Below are positions 1 to 6,254 of a stretch of DNA of 53,280 nt, piece after piece. The notes under the pieces are model-generated. The model worked only from the letters and a program-made list of their open reading frames with translations. It was not told the origin of the DNA and did not search any database. The stretch is taken from positions 1 through 53,280 of the forward strand of contig DXDA01000050.1 of NCBI GenBank assembly GCA_019115745.1, given 5' to 3'. This DNA comes from Candidatus Alistipes intestinigallinarum (GTDB lineage Bacteria > Bacteroidota > Bacteroidia > Bacteroidales > Rikenellaceae). A program made the position numbers and the translations under genes. Each line of letters opens with the position of its first letter. Position 1 is the stretch's first letter.

Positions 1-605
1 CCGCCGATGGAGATCGTTCCGCCGAGCAGCCAGGGGTACATCGTGATCGAGGCGCAGTAGTTGGCCATCGAGGTTTCGTCGTTCTTGTAGATGAAGTGGT
101 TTTTGAGCAGGTGGATGTACTTGTCCGCCAGCTCCTTGCCATACATCTCCTTGATGCGGTCGGTGAGCAGGCGGCGGTTCAGGCGGATGAAGTTCTGCTT
201 GGGCAGCTCGCCGATCAGGGTGGCGATGTTCTTATTCTCGACGTTGGCGTTTGCGTCGTACTTCGACCCGGTTGCGGGGTTCGAGGCGGCGCAGTAGTCG
301 GTCAGGAAGCGGAGTTTTTCACGCTCCTCGCGGTCTTCGGTGTGCTTCTGGCGGTAGAGCATGTAGCTCTTGGCCACGGCGAAGTAGTGTTCGGCCATCA
401 GGGCCACCTCGACCTGGTTCTGAATCTCCTCGACGGACATTCCGTCGGCGATGCGCACGCGGCTGAGTACGGCCGTGAGGTCGTCGTCCGTGGCGTAACC
501 GCCCACGGAGAGGAAGGCCTTGCTGACGGCACGTTTGATTTTTTCGACGGAGAAAGCCTCGTGTTTTCCGTCGCGCTTGACGATGTAGATTTCCGAAATG
601 CCCAT
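1..605 (-). CDS. nrdD: Anaerobic (class III) ribonucleoside-triphosphate reductase, N-terminal part
   Basis: Only the first 201 codons are inside the window; the gene continues past its left edge. The protein starts MGISEIYIVKRDGKHEAFSV, a typical ATP-cone (about residues 1-95), the allosteric nucleotide-binding module of ribonucleotide reductases. The next part contains YDANANVENKNIATLIGELP and NYCASITMYPWLLGG, which resemble the start of the glycyl-radical NrdD catalytic domain in Bacteroidota; class I enzymes look different here. NrdD reduces ribonucleoside triphosphates to deoxyribonucleotides without oxygen and needs the radical-SAM activase NrdG, which would lie outside the window. The catalytic cysteines and the glycyl-radical site cannot be seen. 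The ATG at 605 begins the conserved ATP-cone strand. The gene lies about 185 nt downstream of a cobalamin riboswitch on the same strand, so vitamin B12 probably controls its expression. Confidence 0.82.
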   Translation of the reverse strand, partial: MGISEIYIVKRDGKHEAFSVEKIKRAVSKAFLSVGGYATDDDLTAVLSRVRIADGMSVEEIQNQVEVALMAEHYFAVAKSYMLYRQKHTEDREEREKLRFLTDYCAASNPATGSKYDANANVENKNIATLIGELPKQNFIRLNRRLLTDRIKEMYGKELADKYIHLLKNHFIYKNDETSMANYCASITMYPWLLGGTISIG

Positions 606-787
606 GCTGGTTTTCGTGTGTTAGTGTTCGCACGATTGTTCCGGAGGACGGGCGGGCGGCTCCGGCACGGCGCAAGGGGGGTGCACGGAACGGCGTACGA
701 CGCGTCGTCGTACCGGGGATCGTATGTTAAAAAAAGTAAAAAACAGTTTCGGCGTCGCCCTGACATCCCGAGGGTTTCGGCCTGTTC

Positions 788-960
788 GGCAAGGCAGGTC
801 TTCTGACTTGCTCCCGCCGCACGCCTTCCCGTCCCGGTGGGACAGTGGCAAAGAGTGTGCAGCCTTTTTCGGAGCTTACAGCTACGGGCATAGTCCCTGA
901 TTTGCACAGGAGTTCCCTTTTGATCCCGGGCCGACAGCCGTCGGCTGGGAACCTTGCTCG
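788..960 (-). promoter_or_regulatory. Cobalamin riboswitch upstream of nrdD
   Basis: Read on the minus strand, this leader carries the hallmarks of the cobalamin element: the core GCCACTG (complement of 842-848), GGGAAGG a few bases later, and the 3' B12 box AGTCAGAAGACCTGCC (complement of 793-808). A second, clearly related copy lies at 10405-10575. Between the aptamer and the nrdD start, the minus strand has GC-rich imperfect hairpins followed by two U-rich runs (about 724-741), which could be a terminator-type expression platform; I could not resolve a single clean hairpin. Cobalamin riboswitches normally repress when adenosylcobalamin or a related corrinoid binds. Confidence 0.9.
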
Positions 961-964
961 GGAA

Positions 965-995
965 CAAAGATAGGGATAGTTCCGGGAAGGGCAAC
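965..995 (-). promoter_or_regulatory. Promoter for the nrdD riboswitch leader
   Basis: On the minus strand there is a -7 box TATCTTTG (complement of 965-972) and a -33-like GTTG (complement of 992-995) separated by 19 bp, close to the Bacteroidota consensus TTTG-N19-21-TAnnTTTG. It would start transcription just upstream of the cobalamin aptamer. Confidence 0.65.
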
Positions 996-1139
996 CTTTT
1001 CGGGGAAAATTTTAATGAACAAGTTATGAACAACGGCTGCAAATCCCGTCCCGGGATGCCTGCGGACGCGGTTGTGGAATTCCTGACCCCGAATCGGGAC
1101 AAAACCGGCGGCTCCGTGGCGAATCCCGAGAAAATTTCC

Positions 1140-1147
1140 TACCTTTG
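1140..1147 (+). promoter_or_regulatory. -7 box (TACCTTTG) for the GT39-type gene
   Basis: TACCTTTG matches the Bacteroidota -7 consensus and lies 8 bp before the ATG at 1156, implying a very short 5' leader. I see no good -33 TTTG at the expected distance. Confidence 0.5.
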
Positions 1148-1155
1148 CCGACGGT

Positions 1156-2874
1156 ATGAAAGCATCGCTCAAAAAGTTGTACGCTTCGTGGGGCCCCGAC
1201 CGGTTGGTCCTCTGCTGGCTCGGGGTGTGGTGGCTCGCCAACGTCATCCAGGCGGGCTGTACGCAACTGGCCAACGACGAAGCCTACTACCACATGTTCG
1301 CCGAACGCCTCTCGTGGGGTTATTTCGACCATCCGCCCATGACGGCGCTGCTCGTCTGGCTTGGCGAGCGCCTCTTCGGCGGCGAATTGGGTGTGCGCTT
1401 CTGCTTCACGCTGCTGCAACCCCTCTACCTGTGGGTGCTGTGGCGGCTGATCCGTCCCGCGGAGGCCACGCGCCGCGATGCCGTGCTCTTCGTCACGATT
1501 GCGGCCGCCACGCTCATGCTGCAGCTCTACGGCTTCATCGCCGTACCCGACGGTCCGCTGCTCTTCACCGCCGCTCTGTTCCTGTGGGCGTTCCGCAGCT
1601 TCACCGAGGAGCGGCGCGGGGCGTGGTTCTGGCTCGGCGTCACGATGGCCCTGATGGCCTACAGCAAATACCACGGGGCGCTGGTCGTCCTGTTCGCCCT
1701 GACGGTGACGCCGCGGCGCCTCTTCCTGCGTCCGGGCCTCTACCTGGCCGGTGCGGTGACACTGCTGCTGCTCGTTCCGCACCTGCTGTGGCAATACCAC
1801 CACGACTGGGCCTCGTTCGCCTACCACCTCTCGGGTCGCAATGCCGTTTTCCGCGTGAGCTACGTCACGGACTTCCTGGCCAACATGCTCGTGGTCTTCA
1901 ACCCCTTCTTCGTGCCGCTCTACGTCCAGGCGTGGCGCAAGACGAAGACCCGGACGCCCCTCGAACGGCTGCTGCGGCTGCTGCCCGTGGGCTTCATCGG
2001 TTTCTTCCTGCTCTCGTCGCTGCGCGGCTACGTCCAGCCCCAGTGGGTGATCGTCGCCTCGTTCGGGCTCCTCTACCTGCTGTTCGACTATGCCCGGCGC
2101 CATCCCCGCACGCGGCGCTACGTCCTGCGTGCCGGCCTGACGACCGTCGTGCTGGTTGCCGTGGTGCGGCTGGTGATGATCTTCAACCCGACGGATATCC
2201 GCTTCGAGGTGTTCCACAACCCCGAGAGCTACGGCGCCATCGCCTCCGAGGCGGGCGGGCGTCCCGTCGTCTTCCGCCACGGCTATGCCACGGCGGCCAA
2301 ATACGCCTTCTATACGGGGGGCGAAGCCTACTGCCAGCCCAACATCCGCTATCGGACCCACCAGTGGCAGTTCCGCGACGACGATGCGCGCTTCACGGGC
2401 CGCGAGGTGCTCGTTGAGTGCACGCCCGATGCCGACTCCACGCGCGACGTGCGGACCATCCGCCTGGCCAACGGCCGGACCTTCACCTGGTTCGTCGACC
2501 CTTCGTTCCATCCCGTGCGGCGGGTCGACATCTCTTTCGAGGGGCTTCCGGAACGGGTTGCTCCGGGCGATACGCTGCACCTGACGCTGCGGCTCGCAAA
2601 TCCCTATCCCTACGCCATCCGCATCGGGGAGGGCGACACGGCGCTGACGATGCTCTGGAAACACGGCCGCTTCCGCGTCGAGGAGTTCTCGACCGGGGCG
2701 CATTTCACGCTGCCGGCCGATACGGCTGTGGAGCAGGAGGTGCGCTTCGTGGTCCCGGAGCCGCTTGCCGGGGAGACGTTCGACGCGGGTTTCGCCCTGC
2801 GCCGCGAAGGCTATACGAATTGGTTTAACGGAAAACCCGTCCCGACCGAGGTCGGCAGCGGGAGGCTTGAATAA
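1156..2874 (+). CDS. GT39/ArnT-like membrane glycosyltransferase
   Basis: A 572-residue polytopic membrane protein of the GT-C fold. After a first membrane segment (about residues 18-33) comes an extracytoplasmic loop with LANDEAYYHMFAERLSWG and YFDHPPM. The paired acidic residues D41-E42 and D58 match the catalytic loop of dolichyl-phosphate-mannose mannosyltransferases and of ArnT-type enzymes. Many hydrophobic helices follow up to about residue 370. The C-terminal ~200 residues are soluble and probably periplasmic, with a beta-rich stretch at the end. Family members move a sugar from a polyprenyl-phosphate donor to a lipid, glycan or protein on the outer face of the inner membrane; the acceptor here is unknown. 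The gtrA-like gene follows after 2 bp, so the two are probably co-transcribed. A mannose-phosphate-polyprenol synthase homologue is encoded nearby at 4568-5290. Confidence 0.8.
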   Translation: MKASLKKLYASWGPDRLVLCWLGVWWLANVIQAGCTQLANDEAYYHMFAERLSWGYFDHPPMTALLVWLGERLFGGELGVRFCFTLLQPLYLWVLWRLIRPAEATRRDAVLFVTIAAATLMLQLYGFIAVPDGPLLFTAALFLWAFRSFTEERRGAWFWLGVTMALMAYSKYHGALVVLFALTVTPRRLFLRPGLYLAGAVTLLLLVPHLLWQYHHDWASFAYHLSGRNAVFRVSYVTDFLANMLVVFNPFFVPLYVQAWRKTKTRTPLERLLRLLPVGFIGFFLLSSLRGYVQPQWVIVASFGLLYLLFDYARRHPRTRRYVLRAGLTTVVLVAVVRLVMIFNPTDIRFEVFHNPESYGAIASEAGGRPVVFRHGYATAAKYAFYTGGEAYCQPNIRYRTHQWQFRDDDARFTGREVLVECTPDADSTRDVRTIRLANGRTFTWFVDPSFHPVRRVDISFEGLPERVAPGDTLHLTLRLANPYPYAIRIGEGDTALTMLWKHGRFRVEEFSTGAHFTLPADTAVEQEVRFVVPEPLAGETFDAGFALRREGYTNWFNGKPVPTEVGSGRLE

Positions 2875-2876
2875 CG

Positions 2877-3245
2877 ATGATTGAACAGTTTCTGAAATTC
2901 TGTGCGGTCGGCGGTTCCGGGGTGTTCGTCGATTTCGGCATCACCTACGTCTGCAAGGAGTGGCTGCGGCTGAACAAATACGTGGCCAACTCGCTGGGGT
3001 TCCTCTGCGCCGCGACCACGAACTACATCCTGAACCGCATCTGGACCTTCCACAACGAGAATCCCGACATTGCGGGCCAGTACCTGCGTTTTCTGGGTAT
3101 TTCGCTCGTGGGGCTGCTGATCAACAACGCCACGATCTACGTGCTGCACGGCCGTTTCCGCCTGAACTTCTACCTGGCGAAGCTCTTCGCCATCGGCGTG
3201 GTGACCTTCTGGAACTTCTTCATGAACTACTTCTTTACGTTCTGA
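2877..3245 (+). CDS. GtrA-like family protein
   Basis: A 122-residue, four-helix membrane protein. The start IEQFLKFCAVGGSGVFVDFG is the typical first helix of the GtrA/DPMS family (PF04138), and the end FWNFFMNYFFTF is the typical last helix. Members are thought to move or stabilise polyprenyl-phosphate-linked sugars across the inner membrane and usually neighbour a GT2 or GT39 gene. The gene starts 2 bp after the GT39-type gene, so the pair probably works together on a lipid-linked sugar. The operon ends at the terminator at 3266-3300. Confidence 0.85.
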   Translation: MIEQFLKFCAVGGSGVFVDFGITYVCKEWLRLNKYVANSLGFLCAATTNYILNRIWTFHNENPDIAGQYLRFLGISLVGLLINNATIYVLHGRFRLNFYLAKLFAIGVVTFWNFFMNYFFTF

Positions 3246-3265
3246 CACCGCCCTGTCCCGAAAAT

Positions 3266-3300
3266 AAAAGACGCATCGGAGAGCCCGGTGCGTCTTTTTT
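3266..3300. terminator. Bidirectional intrinsic terminator between convergent genes
   Basis: The 10-bp stem AAAAGACGCA (3266-3275) pairs with TGCGTCTTTT (3289-3298) around a 13-nt loop and runs into T residues on the plus strand. The A-rich left arm gives a U-rich end on the minus strand. It lies between the stop of the gtrA-like gene (3245) and the 3' end of the GT87-like gene (3326) and could serve both. Confidence 0.85.
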
Positions 3301-3325
3301 GGCGTTTGTACTACTCCTCGCAGTC

Positions 3326-4555
3326 CTATTGAACGCCGATGAGTTGCCGCTCTTCGGAGAGAGTCGGCGGGGTGCGGATGAAGGCCGTCCAGCAGATCCG
3401 CAGCCAGAGATAGACCAGCAGCCAGAGGTTGATCTGCCAGTCGTAGAAGATCTGCATGATGCCCGGCGGGCAGAGCACGTCGACGGGCATGACGACGACG
3501 ATGATGAACGTCGCCCAGTAGACGATGCGGTCGACGAGGTTCAGCGCATCGCCGCGCTTCATGCTCCAGTACCAGAACTGGTAGGCGATGAGCGTGATGA
3601 CGTAGGTGTGTCCTTCGCTGGAGTTGCTGAAGAGGATGACGTAGCCCATCAGCACGGCGAGGGCGGCCAGGCGGAAGAAGGGTTGCTTCCATTTGCGGAA
3701 ATTGGCCACGAGTCCGGCGGCGAGCAGGGCGAGGACGCCGATCTGCACCCACATCCGGACGGACAGCAGCCCGAGGGGCCGCAGATAGAAGACATTCATC
3801 CAGGTGCGGGTGTCCTTGTGTTCGGTGAGGGCCGCAATCCACTGCCCGTAGTAGTCGGGGAGTTCGGCGAAGGGCATGTTGACGGCCGGAGCGACGAGGA
3901 AGACCGCGCCGATCAGCAGGGCATAGGCGACGTTCCGCCAGAAATGGGGGTAGCAGAGCAGCAGCCCCAACTGGAAGATGCCGTAAACCTTCGTGAACCC
4001 GGAGAGCATCATGAGCAGTACGGCCCAAAATCCCTTGTCGCGTTCGAGCAGCGAATAGGCGAAGAGGAACATGTATCCCACGGCGACGTTGTATTGGAAC
4101 GAGAGCTGCGTGCAGGCGAGGATCAGGAAGGTGTAGAGGAACGACTTGCACTTTTCGTCGCGGGTGAACCGCCCGGGGAGGGTGAAGATCGCCGCGAACC
4201 ACATCGAGAAGTTGAAGAGGTTCCAGACGAAGGGTCCGAGCCATGCGGGCAGATAGGCGAACGGTGCGAAGAGGATGTTGAACAGGGGCCCGTAGAGGAA
4301 GTAGTCCAGATGGGGTGCGGCCTGCGACCAGTTTTCGCCGTAGGGGGCGATGTGCTGCCAGAAGAGCTTCGTGGATTCGGCGAAGATCATGAAGTTCTTC
4401 TGGCGACCGCGGGCGACCTCCGAGAAGGTGAGGGCCAGCACGAGCAACATCCCGAGGATATAGAGGTTCCGCGGGTTGAGAAAAAACTCAGAGATGCGAT
4501 TCCAGAGGGTTCGGCCAGCCCCCCCCCGGTTTGTTTGGATTGTAGTGTTTGTCAT
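3326..4555 (-). CDS. GT87-like (DUF2029) polytopic membrane glycosyltransferase
   Basis: A 409-residue protein with about ten hydrophobic helices. The segments LDYFLYGPLFNILFAPFAYLP and a later FTKVYGIFQLGLLLCYP are characteristic of DUF2029/GT87 proteins (PimE type), which use polyprenyl-phosphate-mannose to mannosylate lipids or glycans outside the inner membrane. Substrates here are not evident. It lies 12 bp downstream of the polyprenol-phosphate-mannose-synthase-like gene, so enzyme and donor synthase are probably co-expressed. An oddity is a run of nine G on the coding strand (complement of 4519-4527) at codons 10-13, where a slip would shift the frame; M36 could serve as a downstream restart. 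Confidence 0.75.
   Translation of the reverse strand: MTNTTIQTNRGGAGRTLWNRISEFFLNPRNLYILGMLLVLALTFSEVARGRQKNFMIFAESTKLFWQHIAPYGENWSQAAPHLDYFLYGPLFNILFAPFAYLPAWLGPFVWNLFNFSMWFAAIFTLPGRFTRDEKCKSFLYTFLILACTQLSFQYNVAVGYMFLFAYSLLERDKGFWAVLLMMLSGFTKVYGIFQLGLLLCYPHFWRNVAYALLIGAVFLVAPAVNMPFAELPDYYGQWIAALTEHKDTRTWMNVFYLRPLGLLSVRMWVQIGVLALLAAGLVANFRKWKQPFFRLAALAVLMGYVILFSNSSEGHTYVITLIAYQFWYWSMKRGDALNLVDRIVYWATFIIVVVMPVDVLCPPGIMQIFYDWQINLWLLVYLWLRICWTAFIRTPPTLSEERQLIGVQ
4519..4527 (-). repeat. G9 homopolymer inside the 5' end of the GT87-like gene
   Basis: Nine consecutive C on the plus strand (nine G on the coding strand) encode part of Arg-Gly-Gly-Ala at codons 10-13. Runs of this length near the start of a surface-glycan gene are the classic form of a slipped-strand contingency site, although here this is only a possibility. 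Confidence 0.7.
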
Positions 4556-4567
4556 GGCTGGCTGGGA

Positions 4568-5290
4568 TTACCGGCGTTTGCGGATCTTGCGGAACGGGAG
4601 TCCGAGCACTCCGAAGAAGGCCTCGCGGAAGATGCCTCCGGACATCTTCGAGACGCCTTCGCAACGCTCGACGAAGATGATCGAGACCTCGTGGAGCTTG
4701 AGTCCGAGTTTCCAGGCGGTGTATTTCATTTCGATCTGGAATCCGTAACCCTTCATGCGGATGGCGTCGAGGTCGATGGTCTCCAGGGCGCGGCGGGAGT
4801 AGCAGACGAATCCGGCCGTGGCGTCGCGCAGCGGCATCCGGGTGACGGTGCGCACGTATACCGACGCGAAATAGGACATCAGCAGCCGCGACATGGGCCA
4901 GTTGACGACATTCACGCCCTTGACATAGCGCGATCCGACGACCACGTCGCAGTCGCCCTCGACGGCGGCCTGGTAGAGCCGGACCAGATCGTCGGGGTTG
5001 TGCGAGAAGTCGCAGTCCATTTCGCAGATGTAGTCGAATCCGTGTTCGAGACCCCAGCGGAAACCGGTAAGGTAGGCGGTTCCGAGCCCCTGTTTTCCGG
5101 ATCGTTCGAGCAGGTGGAGGGTTTCGGGGAACTCCTTCTGCCGCTCCTTGACGATGGCGGCCGTGCCGTCGGGCGAGCCGTCGTCGATGACGAGCATTTC
5201 GAACGGTTCGGGCAGGGAGAAGACCTTGGAGATCATCTTCGAGATGTTCTCCTTCTCGTTGTAGGTCGGAATGATGACGAGTTTTCGCAT
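4568..5290 (-). CDS. Polyprenol-phosphate-mannose synthase-like GT2
   Basis: A 240-residue GT-A fold enzyme. It begins RKLVIIPTYNEKENI, has the nucleotide-binding DDG at 36-38 (LVIDDGSPDGT) and the metal-binding DCD at 92-94 (EMDCDFSHNP), and contains VVGSRYVKG and RDATAGFVCYSRRAL, all typical of Dpm1/Ppm1. The enzyme would transfer mannose from GDP-mannose to a polyprenyl phosphate on the cytoplasmic face. It lacks the C-terminal membrane segments some bacterial homologues carry, so it resembles the soluble catalytic form; the GtrA-like protein at 2877 could supply the membrane part. It is first in a two-gene operon with the GT87-like gene and has a -7 box TATATTTG at 5323-5330. The sugar could be one other than mannose. 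Confidence 0.82.
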   Translation of the reverse strand: MRKLVIIPTYNEKENISKMISKVFSLPEPFEMLVIDDGSPDGTAAIVKERQKEFPETLHLLERSGKQGLGTAYLTGFRWGLEHGFDYICEMDCDFSHNPDDLVRLYQAAVEGDCDVVVGSRYVKGVNVVNWPMSRLLMSYFASVYVRTVTRMPLRDATAGFVCYSRRALETIDLDAIRMKGYGFQIEMKYTAWKLGLKLHEVSIIFVERCEGVSKMSGGIFREAFFGVLGLPFRKIRKRR

Positions 5291-5322
5291 GACGAATCAG
5301 CCGTAAATGTTTTTTGGAAAGA

Positions 5323-5330
5323 CAAATATA
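5323..5330 (-). promoter_or_regulatory. -7 box for the GT2/GT87 operon
   Basis: The minus strand reads TATATTTG, matching TAnnTTTG, 32 bp before the start codon at 5290. No convincing -33 element is visible. Confidence 0.5.
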
Positions 5331-5363
5331 CGATTATTTTCCGAAATCCGCTTTTTGCCGCCT

Positions 5364-6059
5364 CTATTTTGTTCCCCGGCGCAGCGAGCGGACGAAATCC
5401 TTGTCGTCGGGGCCGACGCGGAGGGATTCGGTGATCTTCTGAATGGACTTGTTGAAGGTCCAGTCGTCGAGCGGGCAGGCCTTTTCGAGCCAGCGGCGCA
5501 TTCGCTCGGGGAACTTCACGAAGCAGACCGAGACGGCCCATGCAACCCCCATGCGGGCGTAGTAGGCCTCGTGCCGAAACGCTTCGAAGTGGCGGAGCAG
5601 GGCTTCGAGATGCTCCTCGTCGATGAAATTCGCGGTGGCCATGACCACGGCGAAGCGGACATCGTACTCGGCCTCGGACCGGAAATAGGGCTGGATGAAA
5701 CGCCACATCGGTTCGCGTTCCGCCGGTCGGAGCCTCCAGCAGAAGCAGTCGCACAGGGCCCAGTTGTCGATCCGCGGGACGAACCGGGCGACGAGGTCGA
5801 GTTTCTCGTCGATCGGACAGCGGACCGCGCCGATGACCATCCCCTGCAGCATCCGCTCCTCGAACCAGCGGCAGTCGCTGCGGGCAACGAACTCCCGCCA
5901 GTTGTCATCGCGGGCGATCTGCCGGGCCAACTCCCGCAGCCGCGGGATGCGGATGCCGAGCATCTCCCCGGCCCCGGGGATGATCCGGGCATTGAAGTCG
6001 CGGTAGGCCGGGTCGGCCATTCCGAGGAGGGTTTCGGGGAGTTTTTCGAGCGGGTTCAT
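5364..6059 (-). CDS. DNA alkylation repair protein (AlkD-like HEAT-repeat)
   Basis: A 231-residue, mostly helical protein of the AlkD family (PF08713), DNA glycosylases that remove bulky or positively charged alkylated bases. Recognisable parts are GIRIPRLRELARQIARD (about 35-51), the segment DVRFAVVMATANFID, YYARMGVAWAVSVCFVKFPE and FNKSIQKITESLRV. These match the helical-repeat pattern and conserved aromatic and arginine residues of the family. The length is typical (about 230). The gene stands alone, with an unusual low-complexity stretch upstream (6060-6254) and no obvious promoter. The substrate cannot be told from sequence. Confidence 0.85.
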   Translation of the reverse strand: MNPLEKLPETLLGMADPAYRDFNARIIPGAGEMLGIRIPRLRELARQIARDDNWREFVARSDCRWFEERMLQGMVIGAVRCPIDEKLDLVARFVPRIDNWALCDCFCWRLRPAEREPMWRFIQPYFRSEAEYDVRFAVVMATANFIDEEHLEALLRHFEAFRHEAYYARMGVAWAVSVCFVKFPERMRRWLEKACPLDDWTFNKSIQKITESLRVGPDDKDFVRSLRRGTK

Positions 6060-6254
6060 GGATTTCGTGATTTTTTCGGGAAGGGCCGGCGTTTTCCGGG
6101 ACCCTTTCGGGGTTTTCGGGGCTTTTTTCGGGTTTCCGGTTTTCTGGGGCGCTTTTTCGGAAATTTTTCGGGTTTTTCGAGCTTTTAGAGCCTTTTCGGG
6201 CCCTTTCGAAAAATACGTTGACTGCCGCCTTTTGGTTTCAGAAAAATTGCCTGT
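6060..6254. repeat. Low-complexity T/G-rich intergenic tract with degenerate TTTTTCGGG repeats
   Basis: Between btuB and the AlkD-like gene the plus strand is built largely from variants of TTTTTCGGG and TTTTCGGGG, roughly a dozen imperfect copies without strict spacing, clustered in 6060-6210. I see no gene and no clear promoter in it. It could form several weak hairpins of the TTTCG/CGAAA type and may help end the btuB transcript. Confidence 0.5.

Noticed and set aside
1..605. Class I ribonucleotide reductase alpha subunit as an alternative for the left-edge gene
   Set aside because: The ATP-cone is shared by all classes, but the following ENKNIATLIGEL and NYCASITMYPW stretches fit the NrdD glycyl-radical family and not NrdA.
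695..713. Perfect 8-bp hairpin GTACGACG/CGTCGTAC upstream of nrdD
   Set aside because: No U-run follows on the minus strand, so I did not call it the riboswitch terminator; it may contribute to the expression platform.
1024..2703. A 559-codon minus-strand frame opposite the GT39-type gene
   Set aside because: The plus-strand frame has clear membrane helices and GT39 motifs; the opposite frame is a composition artefact.
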